NCBI GenBank assembly: GCA_035295125.1
Contig: DATGJP010000090.1
Coordinates: forward strand, 1-64,000
DNA length: 64,000 bases
DNA from: JAICMB01 sp035295125
Lineage (GTDB): Bacteria; Acidobacteriota; Terriglobia; Bryobacterales; Bryobacteraceae
Reading direction: 5' to 3'
Shown: positions 1 through 7,451 of the stretch, piece by piece
How the letters are laid out: each line of letters begins with the position of its first letter
Position numbering within the stretch: position 1 is the stretch's first letter
Made by a program: the position numbers and the translations under genes
Notes under the pieces: generated by a model
Database searches by the model: none
Told to the model about the DNA's origin: nothing
The model's input: only the letters and a program-made list of their open reading frames with translations

Positions 1-477
1 TTCCGCGCCCAGCAAACGCATGCGAAACACGTTGAGCCGCTGGCGCTCCATATCTTCGGCGCCCATGTACACAACGCACTCGAGTCCCAGCCGCGCCGCG
101 ACGGTAGCTGTGGCCACGCCGTGCTGGCCCGCGCCGGTTTCGGCAATGATGCGCGTCTTGCCCATGCGCTTGGCGAGCAATATCTGGCCGATGGCGTTGT
201 TGATTTTGTGCGCGCCGGTGTGGAGCAGGTCTTCGCGCTTGATAAAGATGCGCGCGCCGCCCAGGGATTCGCTTAGCCGCTTGGCATAATAGAGCGGCGT
301 GGGACGGCCGGCATAGTCGGCCAGGAGGTTTCTCAGCTCCTCCTGAAACGTGGGATCGTGCCGCGCCTCGAGATAGGCTTTCTCGATCTCCTCGAGGGGC
401 GCCATCAGGACTTCGGGGACGTATCGGCCGCCGTAGGGGCCGAAATGGCCGCGTTGGTCTGGGCTGCTGGTGGTCAT
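1..477 (-). CDS. trpB: Tryptophan synthase beta chain, N-terminal part (cut by window edge)
   Basis: Condenses indole with L-serine to give tryptophan, using PLP, as the beta part of the alpha2beta2 complex. The visible 159 residues begin MTTSSPDQRGHFGPYGGRYV and contain the PLP-lysine motif HTGAHKINNA (Lys about residue 91) and the AETGAGQHG motif with the catalytic Glu, both diagnostic of TrpB. The ATG overlaps the trpF stop codon as ATGA (474-477), so the two are probably translationally coupled. It is the last visible gene of a trpC-trpF-trpB run; trpA would be expected beyond the edge but is not seen. The remaining roughly 240 residues lie outside the window. Confidence 0.97.
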   Translation of the reverse strand, partial: MTTSSPDQRGHFGPYGGRYVPEVLMAPLEEIEKAYLEARHDPTFQEELRNLLADYAGRPTPLYYAKRLSESLGGARIFIKREDLLHTGAHKINNAIGQILLAKRMGKTRIIAETGAGQHGVATATVAARLGLECVVYMGAEDMERQRLNVFRMRLLGAE

Positions 478-1058
478 AGACTGCATGTGAGTGCCGCTTC
501 GATGAATCTCTTCATTTTCTCGTGGTCTTTGATGCCGGGGGATTTTTCGATGCGCGAGCAGGCATCGACGCCCCACGGGCGGGCTTGTTCGATAGCGGCC
601 TGAACATTGTCGGCATCAAGTCCGCCGGCAAGGATTATGCGTTGTTGCAGGCCGCGGGCGACGGACCAGTCGAACGTCTTCCCGGTCCCGCCATACGCAT
701 CGGGCGAGAAGCCGTCCAACAGAATGGCCTCCGCATCAAAGGTAGGGCAGGCCGTTTCGCCTGCCCTTCCGACCCTCCAAACACGCCACGTGCGGATGCC
801 GGGATACTCTCCGTCCCCGTAAATTTGTGCAATCTCTAACCCAGCGTCATCCATAATCCGAACAACGGCTTCCGTCGGTTCATTGACGAAAATTCCAACC
901 TTCGTTGCTCGAATCGCCGCCCCAAGTTCTGCCGCAATTTCGGGTGCGACATAGCGGGGACTTTCGCGGTAGAAATTGAATCCCAGCGCCGAAGCGCCCG
1001 CATCCACAGCCGCGAGTGCGTCGTCACGATTCGTAATCCCGCAAACCTTGACCATCAT
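474..1058 (-). CDS. trpF: Phosphoribosylanthranilate isomerase carrying a repeat-derived segment
   Basis: Catalyses the Amadori rearrangement of phosphoribosylanthranilate in tryptophan synthesis. The 194-residue protein has the N-terminal KVCGITNRDDA motif with the catalytic Cys and the C-terminal LLDGFSPDAYGGTGKTFDW motif with the catalytic Asp and phosphate-binding glycines. Between them, where the family normally has the beta-strand/helix before LLDG, the sequence reads VWRVGRAGETACPTFDAE. This is encoded by a palindromic repeat found elsewhere in the window (741-783). The enzyme is slightly short for the family (about 200-210). The start overlaps the trpC stop (ATGA, 1055-1058). MMVK gives two possible ATGs three bases apart. 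The frame is intact, so it is probably functional, but this needs testing. Confidence 0.95.
   Translation of the reverse strand: MMVKVCGITNRDDALAAVDAGASALGFNFYRESPRYVAPEIAAELGAAIRATKVGIFVNEPTEAVVRIMDDAGLEIAQIYGDGEYPGIRTWRVWRVGRAGETACPTFDAEAILLDGFSPDAYGGTGKTFDWSVARGLQQRIILAGGLDADNVQAAIEQARPWGVDACSRIEKSPGIKDHEKMKRFIEAALTCSL
741..783. repeat. In-frame copy of the dispersed palindromic repeat inside trpF
   Basis: The arms GGGCAGGC (745-752) and GCCTGCCC (759-766) flank the loop CGTTTC, and a CCTTCCGACCCTCCAA tail follows. The same arm plus tail recurs between genes, for example the CCTTCCACAGCCTCCAA tail at 11366-11390. On the coding strand it reads as VWRVGRAGETACPTF without breaking the trpF frame. 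Confidence 0.85.
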
Positions 1059-1846
1059 GCGATCAACGCCTCGATCGCCGCCGCCGGGTCGCCCGATTTC
1101 ATGAGATGCTCGCCAACGAGGAAGGCCGTAAATCCTGCGGACCGAAGGCGCTGGACGTCGGCGGCGCCATGGATTCCGCTCTCGGCAACTCGTACCACAT
1201 CCGACGGGATCTGATCTGCGAGGCGTAGCGCGACCTCCAGGGTCACCTCGAATGTGTGCAGATTGCGATTGTTTACGCCGATGATCTGTGCGCCGGAGCC
1301 GATCGCGGTTTGGAGTTCGACCTCATTGTGGACTTCCACAAGAGCCGCCATGCGGTAACTGGCCGCCAACTCCCGATATGCGCGAAGCTGAGCCTCGTCG
1401 AGAATGGCCGCAATCAGCAGAATGGCATCGGCCCCTGCTGCCGCAGCCTCGATTATGTCGAATTCCCCAATCGTGAAATCCTTCCGCAGGACCGGCAGCG
1501 TGACGCTTGCCCTTGCGGCCCTTAGGTCATCAAGGCTGCCCTGGAAATTGGGGCCGTCGGTCAGAACCGATAGCGCGGCCGCACCACCGCGAGAGTAGGT
1601 TTCCGCGATGGAAGCGGGATGGAAATCGGCGGCTAGCACGCCTCGGCTCGGAGAAGCTTTTTTGATCTCCGCGATGATCGCCGGCGCGCGGACGGTGAGG
1701 GCCCGGTGGAAATCGCGCCGAGCCGTGAGAGAGGCTTCGGCATCGGCCTCAAGCTGCGGTGTCAGGCGGCGCGGTTCAGCTTTTTTCTGGAGGACAATAC
1801 GGGCAAGAATATCAGGAACCGCCTGGACCATGTAGGGAATTTCCAT
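1055..1846 (-). CDS. trpC: Indole-3-glycerol phosphate synthase
   Basis: Closes the indole ring from carboxyphenylaminodeoxyribulose phosphate in tryptophan synthesis. The 263-residue TIM barrel shows AEIKKASPSRG (Glu60, Lys62), VLRKDF (Lys122), VNNRNLHTF, and VAESGIHGAADV near the C-terminus, all family signatures. A second in-frame ATG (Met6, MVQAVPDIL) is a plausible alternative start. It lies 14 bp downstream of the S4-domain gene and overlaps trpF by 4 bp, so it is probably co-transcribed with both. It is a stand-alone TrpC, not fused to TrpF as in enterobacteria. Confidence 0.97.
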   Translation of the reverse strand: MEIPYMVQAVPDILARIVLQKKAEPRRLTPQLEADAEASLTARRDFHRALTVRAPAIIAEIKKASPSRGVLAADFHPASIAETYSRGGAAALSVLTDGPNFQGSLDDLRAARASVTLPVLRKDFTIGEFDIIEAAAAGADAILLIAAILDEAQLRAYRELAASYRMAALVEVHNEVELQTAIGSGAQIIGVNNRNLHTFEVTLEVALRLADQIPSDVVRVAESGIHGAADVQRLRSAGFTAFLVGEHLMKSGDPAAAIEALIA

Positions 1847-1860
1847 CGTAACACTTCATT

Positions 1861-2235
1861 TCATGGACGGCCTCGCAGCCGGTTTAGCACGCGCCGGTCG
1901 CGTTTCGACGGCCGGCCTTCGCGTTCCGACTCAGGCATGGCTTTTCGTTCCGCGGCAAGCTTAAACCGCGCCGCGACGCTCTCGTCCGTCTCGCGATAGA
2001 GGGTTCGCGCGACGGGCGCCGGACCGCGCATTTCGCTGAGCTCCAGCACCTGGACATGGAACTCCCCGCTGTCGTTCTTTACCCGCACCATGTCGCCCAC
2101 CTTGACGTCGCGGGCCGGCTTGGCCGGTTGGTCGTTGTACTGAATTCTGCCCAGATCGCAGGCGCGCGTGGCCAGGCTGCGGGTCTTGAAGAAACGGGCG
2201 GCCCAGAGCCATTTGTCGATTCGCACGCCGGTCAC
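1861..2235 (-). CDS. S4-domain RNA-binding protein (Hsp15/HslR-like)
   Basis: The 124-residue protein has an N-terminal S4 fold: VRIDKWLWAARFFKTRSLAT, then CDLGRIQYNDQPAKPARDVKVGD (residues about 25-50). A basic tail rich in Arg/Lys follows, ending SKRDRRVLNRLRGRP. This layout matches Hsp15 (HslR), which binds stalled 50S subunits carrying nascent chains. The start MTGVRIDKWL is the only convincing one, with the S4 domain beginning almost immediately. It lies between fabF-like (113 bp away) and trpC (14 bp away) on the same strand. Hsp15 is the best match, but other short S4 proteins look similar. Confidence 0.88.
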   Translation of the reverse strand: MTGVRIDKWLWAARFFKTRSLATRACDLGRIQYNDQPAKPARDVKVGDMVRVKNDSGEFHVQVLELSEMRGPAPVARTLYRETDESVAARFKLAAERKAMPESEREGRPSKRDRRVLNRLRGRP

Positions 2236-2348
2236 TTATCCTATTCTCGCCGACCTCGTGTGAGGCGAAGGTTTGAGCAGCGTTGTCTAGCGCAGGGAGC
2301 GCATTCCCATCAAGGACGGAGTCCGGGTAAGGCAGCCGAACTACCTGG

Positions 2349-3569
2349 CTAGGGCTCCCAGCGCCGGAACACCAGCACCGCATTCAGCCCTCCAAACGCA
2401 AACGAATTCGACAGCGCCGCTTCCACGTGCGCCTTCCGCGCCGTGTTCGGAATCACGTCGAGATCGCACGCCGGATCGGGGGTCGTGTAATTTGCGGTCG
2501 GGGGCAGCGTGCCGCATCGAAGCGCCATCAGGGTCGCTACACCTTCGATCGCCCCAGCGGCTCCGAGCGCATGGCCGTGCATCGATTTTGTCGAACTCAC
2601 TGCCAATTTATCCGCGTGTGGGCCGAAGACCTGGCGAATCGCCGTGGTCTCGGTGGAGTCGTTGGCCGTCGTGGCCGTGCCGTGCGCGTTGATATAGCCG
2701 ATCTGCTCGGGCGCCATGCCACTGTCCTGGATTGCCCACCGCATCGCCCGGGCCGCACCGTCCGGCGACGGCTGGGTGATATGGTGCGCATCCGACGACA
2801 TGCCGAAACCGGCAATCTCCCCTAGTATCTGCGCGCCACGAGCCGTCGCGGATTCCGCCGTTTCGAGGACCATCATCGCGCCGCCTTCGCCCAAAATCAA
2901 ACCGCGCCGATCCTTTGAAAACGGCCTGCAGGTGTCCGGGGAAACAACCCGCATCGCCTCCCACGACTTCAGGAAGCCCATGCTGAAGACCGCCTCGCTC
3001 CCGCCTGTGATCGCGGTGTCGACAATCCCGTTCCGTACCATCCAAAACGCCTGCCCCATGGCATGATTCGCCGACGAACAGGCGGTGGAAACGGTATAGG
3101 TCGGCCCGAACACGCCCAATTCGAGGGAAATCCGGCTCGCTGCGGCGTTCCCCATGGTTCGCGGAATCGTGAACGGATTCACGCGATTGCTGCCGTTCTT
3201 GTAAAGACCGATGAAACCCTCATCCTCCGTCGTTTGGCCGCCGACGCACGACCCGGTAATGATCGCGGTTCGTTCGCGCAATTCCGGCGTAAACGTTAAA
3301 CCCGCCTGCTGCAAGGCCTCGCGCGCCGCAATCACTCCAAACTGCGCGAAACGGTCGAGCAGGCTCAGATCCTTTTCATCGAAAAAGGCAGCGGGATCGT
3401 AAGCCGGCACCTCGGCGGCATTCTGAAAACGAAGCTGGGAGCGATCCACCAACTGCATGGGGCGAATGCCGGAGCGTCCCTCGGAGAGTGCATTCCAGAA
3501 AGCGGAAATCCCGGTTCCCACGCCGGAAATTACACCCATTCCGGTGACAACCACACGGCGCACGGCCAT
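2349..3569 (-). CDS. Beta-ketoacyl-ACP synthase, KAS II (FabF/NodE) type
   Basis: Performs decarboxylative Claisen condensation of malonyl-ACP with an acyl chain. The 406-residue protein contains the full Cys-His-His set: TACSSANHA (Cys164), NAHGTATTANDS (His296) and STKSMHGHALGAAG (Lys328, His333), plus GLNAVLVF at the C-terminus. It begins one base after the stop of a dedicated acyl carrier protein (3571-3843), and a NodB-type deacetylase precedes that. The pairing suggests a dedicated acyl chain for a glycolipid or secondary product rather than the housekeeping FabF, which usually sits with fabD, fabG and acpP. That role is inference; I give no gene symbol because several fabF paralogues are likely. 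Confidence 0.95.
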   Translation of the reverse strand: MAVRRVVVTGMGVISGVGTGISAFWNALSEGRSGIRPMQLVDRSQLRFQNAAEVPAYDPAAFFDEKDLSLLDRFAQFGVIAAREALQQAGLTFTPELRERTAIITGSCVGGQTTEDEGFIGLYKNGSNRVNPFTIPRTMGNAAASRISLELGVFGPTYTVSTACSSANHAMGQAFWMVRNGIVDTAITGGSEAVFSMGFLKSWEAMRVVSPDTCRPFSKDRRGLILGEGGAMMVLETAESATARGAQILGEIAGFGMSSDAHHITQPSPDGAARAMRWAIQDSGMAPEQIGYINAHGTATTANDSTETTAIRQVFGPHADKLAVSSTKSMHGHALGAAGAIEGVATLMALRCGTLPPTANYTTPDPACDLDVIPNTARKAHVEAALSNSFAFGGLNAVLVFRRWEP

Positions 3570-3570
3570 T

Positions 3571-3843
3571 TTACGCTCTCACGGCAACGGGCGTTCCTTC
3601 GTCACCTCGCTCCAGGAGTTTGCGCACGCCTGAGATGGCGTCCTGAACCGTGCGGATGGTCTGAGCCTCGTCGTCGGGAATGTTGATGTTGAATTCGTTT
3701 TCGAGCGCGAAGAGGATGTTGATTCCATCCAGCGAGTCGATCCCCAGTTCTGCAAAGGAGCTCTCTTCCAAGATTTTGGATGCTTCAATGTGCTGGGTTG
3801 CGGCGATCACGGAGATCACCCGCTGGCTCAAATCTTCGAACAT
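3571..3843 (-). CDS. Acyl carrier protein (dedicated)
   Basis: The 90-residue four-helix carrier has the phosphopantetheine site LGIDSLDGINILFALENEF, with Ser37 as attachment point. This is the canonical DSL motif followed by an acidic helix II. The C-terminal tail (KLLERGDEGTPVAVRA) is longer than in housekeeping AcpP. The ATG at 3843 overlaps the end of the deacetylase gene by 16 bp, and the stop is directly followed by the ketoacyl synthase start, so the three are translationally linked. It presumably carries the chain extended by the adjacent KAS. Confidence 0.93.
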   Translation of the reverse strand: MFEDLSQRVISVIAATQHIEASKILEESSFAELGIDSLDGINILFALENEFNINIPDDEAQTIRTVQDAISGVRKLLERGDEGTPVAVRA

Positions 3844-4538
3844 ATGATGTCGCTCACTCTTTCGAAATGGTACCCCGTATCAATTATTACCGGCAGTATC
3901 TGTTCCACGGCGCGAAGCGTCACGCCAATGTCGGGACGCACCTGAAGTTCGCGGCCGTCATGCAAACAGAATATCGCTCCGTTGTGCGCGCCATGTAACA
4001 GCCGGGTTACAACCCGATCCGCCGGACGCTTCCAGTCTACGCCAATCACGGTCCACATCACGCCGAGCAGGCCGAGCTGTTTTTGCGCCGAGCCCAGCCC
4101 GAACCAGCGGGCGCCGAACGGTGCACGAAACAGTCGCGGGCGTGCGCTGGTGGCTTTCGCGATCGATTCCTGCGCCCGGGACAACTCGTCCGCCATGAAC
4201 GCCGCCGACTTGAACGCGAAAAGCGGATGCGAATCGCTGTGGTTTCCAATTTCGTGACCTGCCGATGCCACCTCGCGCGCGATCGCCGGCAGGCGTCGCA
4301 CGTTTGCCCCGCATTGGAAGAACGTGGCTGGCGCCTGGTATTTCGCGAGAACCTCGAGTAGAGCCGGGGTCGATTCGCTGGGTCCATCGTCGAAGGTCAG
4401 CGCTATCGACCTGCGCTCCCCCGTGCCTTGGTAAACGGAGGGCCCAAACACGGTGGACGATCGCGACCGAACGGCATATGCCATGAATCCGGCCGAGGCC
4501 GCCAGGGCGGCGCCCGACACCGCCGCCGCAGTCTTCAT
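3828..4538 (-). CDS. Polysaccharide deacetylase (NodB homology domain)
   Basis: Carbohydrate esterase family 4 enzyme that removes N- or O-acetyl groups from a sugar polymer or lipid-linked sugar. I start it at the ATG that overlaps the upstream enolase-type gene as ATGA, giving 236 residues; the frame is open for 28 further residues. An N-terminal hydrophobic stretch (residues about 3-22) suggests membrane anchoring or export. Motifs: LTFDDGPSESTP (Asp50/Asp51), HSDSH metal ligands (His100, His104), LFRAPFGARW, and CLHDG (His193). All catalytic motifs are present. Its linkage to ACP and KAS genes suggests action on an acylated sugar. Confidence 0.93.
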   Translation of the reverse strand: MKTAAAVSGAALAASAGFMAYAVRSRSSTVFGPSVYQGTGERRSIALTFDDGPSESTPALLEVLAKYQAPATFFQCGANVRRLPAIAREVASAGHEIGNHSDSHPLFAFKSAAFMADELSRAQESIAKATSARPRLFRAPFGARWFGLGSAQKQLGLLGVMWTVIGVDWKRPADRVVTRLLHGAHNGAIFCLHDGRELQVRPDIGVTLRAVEQILPVIIDTGYHFERVSDIICSKI

Positions 4539-5779
4539 GGACGCGGGCCGAACCACTGCTCGCTGTGGTCCGATGTGACGGAGCGCATCTCGGGCGGAGA
4601 AGCAATCTCGAAGAACGACCAAGGTCCCGGTATCCAGGGGTACTTCTCAATCACGCCCTCGTCCACTTCAACGCCGAGGCCGGGCGTCTTGGGAACGATC
4701 AGGTCGCCGTGATCCAGGTTCAGCGGCTCCTTCAGGATCTCCGCGGCGAGAGGGAACGGGTACATCCCGGCGCAGGACGGCGTCGAATAGCAGGGATATT
4801 CGAGCCACTCCACCACCATCGCCGGCCAACAGATCCCTAATTGCGCCGCCGCCATGACCTCCAGTGCCGTTCCCCAACTGTGGAATGCGAATTTAAGATT
4901 CGCGCGTGCAATCTCCGGAAAGATGCGATGCGCCATCGGGTAGCCGCCCTGGCACACGACGTCCATTTGGATGTAGTCGACACTATCGGAAGTGATGAGG
5001 TCCAGATAGCCAGCCTCATTTGGCTCATGTTCGCCCGCGGCGATAGGAACAAAGGCGAGCTCTTTCAGGCGCCGGTAGCCCTCGTGGTGATCGGGCGGCA
5101 GCGGTTCCTCGAGCCATGCAATGTCGTATTCGGCAAACTGCTCGGCCAGCTTATCGATGGCCGCCATCAGGTAATTCCGATCGCCCATGCGCCACCACGT
5201 GTGCGCGTCGATCATCAGGTCGAAATCGGGACCAACAGCCTCGCGCATCAGGCGAATGGCTTCCAGATCCTGCTCCGGACCCATGCCTGCGCGCATCTTG
5301 TACGCCCGGAACCCGAGTTTCGAGATCGCCTCCGCCTCGGCCGCATACTTCTCGGCAGGCATGTACATCCCGGCGCTGCCATATAAGCGGATGTGGTCGC
5401 GGACGCGGCCGCCTAGCAATTCCGAAACGGGCAGGCCTTTTTCCTTGCCGGCAAGATCGTAAAGCGCCACTTCGACGGCGCAATATACCTTGGCGGTCTC
5501 CGGGTCCGCGCCAATGGCTTCGGCGAACTGAACGCGCAGGGCATCCGGGTCGGCAAGCGTACGGCCTTCGAGAAATGGCGCTATGACATTCTGAATCGCA
5601 CGATGCGCTTTCTCGCTGCCTTGCCCGGGTCCGTAGCCGACTAAGCCGTTGTCCGCCTCTACCCGGATCAGCATGGCGTCGCGTTTGATAATCGTGCGTT
5701 CGCCTCCGTAGTAGATCAGCCGGAGCGGCTCGGGTAGTGGATAAGAGAGCAGGAAGGAACGGACGGACTTGATCTTCAT
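4535..5779 (-). CDS. Mandelate racemase / muconate lactonizing enzyme family protein
   Basis: The 414-residue enolase-superfamily enzyme abstracts a proton alpha to a carboxylate, usually to dehydrate or epimerise a sugar acid. The capping domain is at residues about 1-125, with the barrel after it. Active-site elements seen: AYKMRAG (Lys161/Arg163), MIDAHTWW (Asp191), WLEEPLPPD (Glu224), AAGEHEPNE (Glu250) as metal ligands, IQMDV (Asp273), and AFHSWGT (His300). The His with upstream Asp points to the mandelate racemase/sugar acid dehydratase branch, but the substrate cannot be read from sequence. It lies 47 bp downstream of the aldehyde dehydrogenase and overlaps the deacetylase gene by 4 bp. 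Confidence 0.92.
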   Translation of the reverse strand: MKIKSVRSFLLSYPLPEPLRLIYYGGERTIIKRDAMLIRVEADNGLVGYGPGQGSEKAHRAIQNVIAPFLEGRTLADPDALRVQFAEAIGADPETAKVYCAVEVALYDLAGKEKGLPVSELLGGRVRDHIRLYGSAGMYMPAEKYAAEAEAISKLGFRAYKMRAGMGPEQDLEAIRLMREAVGPDFDLMIDAHTWWRMGDRNYLMAAIDKLAEQFAEYDIAWLEEPLPPDHHEGYRRLKELAFVPIAAGEHEPNEAGYLDLITSDSVDYIQMDVVCQGGYPMAHRIFPEIARANLKFAFHSWGTALEVMAAAQLGICWPAMVVEWLEYPCYSTPSCAGMYPFPLAAEILKEPLNLDHGDLIVPKTPGLGVEVDEGVIEKYPWIPGPWSFFEIASPPEMRSVTSDHSEQWFGPRP

Positions 5780-5826
5780 CAGTTCGGCTGTACTCCAGCC
5801 TATCAGGTCCTTACCTGCCCGTAGCG

Positions 5827-7305
5827 CTACTGTTTGACCGTGACGGTCTTTATTTCGGAATACTGCTGCAGCCCGTATTCACCGAGTTCGCGGCCCATTC
5901 CGGACTGCTTGAAGCCGCCGAACGGAGCCCCGGCGTCGAAGACGTCGTAGCAGTTCACCCAGACGGTGCCCGCGCGGACGCTCGAGGCGACCTTCAGGGC
6001 TTTGGTGATGTCGCGAGTCCAAACGGCCGCTGCCAAGCCGTACATCGTATGATTGGCGCGATCGATGACCTCGTCCATGTCTTGGAATTTCAGGATGCTC
6101 AGGACAGGGCCAAAGATCTCTTCTTCTGCGATTTTCATCGAATCCTGGACGTCGCCGAAGACCGTCGGGGCGATGAAATAGCCGTTCTCGCCAACCCGCT
6201 CGCCACCACAAAGAAGCGCGGCGCCCTCGTTCCTGCCGGCCTCGATATAGGACATCACTTTCGCGAACTGGATATCGTCGACCTGCGGGCCCTGTTCCGT
6301 CTTCGGATCGAACGGATCGCCTACCACCCGGTTTTTGGCGCGCGCGACGCTCCTGGCAACGAATTCGTCGTATGCCTTCTCCTCAACGAAGAGACGGGAA
6401 CCGGCGCAGCAGCACTGTCCCTGATTGAAGAACAGGCCGAAATGGCAGCCCTCCACGGCCTGGTCCATGTCGGCATCGGCAAAGACAATATTGGGGCTTT
6501 TGCCGCCAAGCTCCAGCGCGACGCGCTTCAGATTGGACTTGGCTGCGGCTTCCATAATGAGGTGGCCGACCTCGGTGGATCCGGTAAACGCGACCTTGTC
6601 GACGTCCATGTGGTTGGCAATAGCCGCACCGGCTGTGGGGCCATAGCCCGGCAAGATGTTGACCACGCCCGGTGGAAAACCCGCTTCGATAATCAGTTCG
6701 CCGATCCGCAGCGCCGTGAGCGGTGTCTGCTCGGCCGGTTTCATGACGATGGTATTCCCCATCGCCAGAGCCGGAGCCAGTTTCCAGGCCTGCATCAGAA
6801 GCGGGAAGTTCCAGGGAATGATCTGGCCGACTACACCGACCGGCTCATGCAGCGTGTAGCAGAAGTAATTTCCGCCGATCGGGATCGTCTTGCCGTGGAC
6901 TTTGTCGGCCCATCCGGCGAAATAACGGAAGCACGCGATAGTAAGATTCAAGTCCGCCGCGCGAGCCACAGCCACCGGTTTCCCGTTGTCGAGCGCTTCC
7001 AGCTTTGCCAGTTCATCGGCGTTCTTTTCGATCAGGTCGGCCAGGCGGTTTAACAGGCGTCCGCGTTCGGAGGCCGAGATCTTCCGCCATGGCCCGCGCT
7101 CGAATGCTTTCCGCGCCGCCTTTACCGCGAGGTTGACGTCGGCGGCATCCGCCTCAGCGACTTGCGCGATCTCCGTTCCGGTTGAAGGATTGATGGTCGG
7201 GAACGTTTTCCCCGACACGCTGTCAAGCCACTCATTATCGATCAGGATTTTGGTCTGCTGAACAGCGACCTTGGGTTCCGTAACAGGAGAGAGTGTTGTA
7301 GCCAC
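5827..7305 (-). CDS. NAD(P)-dependent aldehyde dehydrogenase
   Basis: Oxidises an aldehyde to the acid. I place the start at a GTG (7305) because AAGGGGAG lies six bases upstream. The frame stays open 54 codons further, but that extension looks non-coding. The resulting 492-residue protein has the ALDH cofactor and active-site motifs: IIPWNFPLLMQAWKLAPA, FTGSTEVGHLI, LELGGKSPNIVF (catalytic Glu) and FFNQGQCCCAGSRLFVEE (catalytic Cys), and ends FGGFKQSGMGRELGEYGL. The closest relatives are betaine/phenylacetaldehyde/retinal-type ALDHs. It is the first gene of the minus-strand run and is divergent from the acyltransferase at 7452. Confidence 0.94.
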   Translation of the reverse strand: MATTLSPVTEPKVAVQQTKILIDNEWLDSVSGKTFPTINPSTGTEIAQVAEADAADVNLAVKAARKAFERGPWRKISASERGRLLNRLADLIEKNADELAKLEALDNGKPVAVARAADLNLTIACFRYFAGWADKVHGKTIPIGGNYFCYTLHEPVGVVGQIIPWNFPLLMQAWKLAPALAMGNTIVMKPAEQTPLTALRIGELIIEAGFPPGVVNILPGYGPTAGAAIANHMDVDKVAFTGSTEVGHLIMEAAAKSNLKRVALELGGKSPNIVFADADMDQAVEGCHFGLFFNQGQCCCAGSRLFVEEKAYDEFVARSVARAKNRVVGDPFDPKTEQGPQVDDIQFAKVMSYIEAGRNEGAALLCGGERVGENGYFIAPTVFGDVQDSMKIAEEEIFGPVLSILKFQDMDEVIDRANHTMYGLAAAVWTRDITKALKVASSVRAGTVWVNCYDVFDAGAPFGGFKQSGMGRELGEYGLQQYSEIKTVTVKQ

Positions 7306-7389
7306 GGTACTCCCCTTTCTGATTACAGACTCAGTATACGTCCGGGGGCCGGTTTGCCCCTTCTTCTCATAGTGGCTCTTTATGGCAGA

Positions 7390-7418
7390 TGGCACAACTG
7401 TTAGCAATACAGTATAAT
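7390..7418 (+). promoter_or_regulatory. Promoter with an overlapping inverted repeat
   Basis: A perfect -10 hexamer TATAAT (7413-7418) lies 33 bp upstream of the acyltransferase ATG. The -35 is poor (TGGCAC, 7390-7395), so an activator may be needed. The inverted repeat ACTGT-N7-ACAGT (7397-7401 / 7409-7413) sits in the spacer and could be an operator. The region also separates this gene from the divergent aldehyde dehydrogenase. Confidence 0.55.
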
Positions 7419-7451
7419 CACCTATCGAAGTACACAAGGAGGGTCGACTAT

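Noticed and set aside
2236..2348. Possible tRNA or other RNA gene between fabF-like and S4 genes
   Set aside because: No acceptor stem, T-loop consensus or CCA end could be made out on either strand.
2349..5779. Complete nodulation-factor pathway
   Set aside because: NodC- and NodA-type genes are not in the window, so only a partial resemblance can be claimed.
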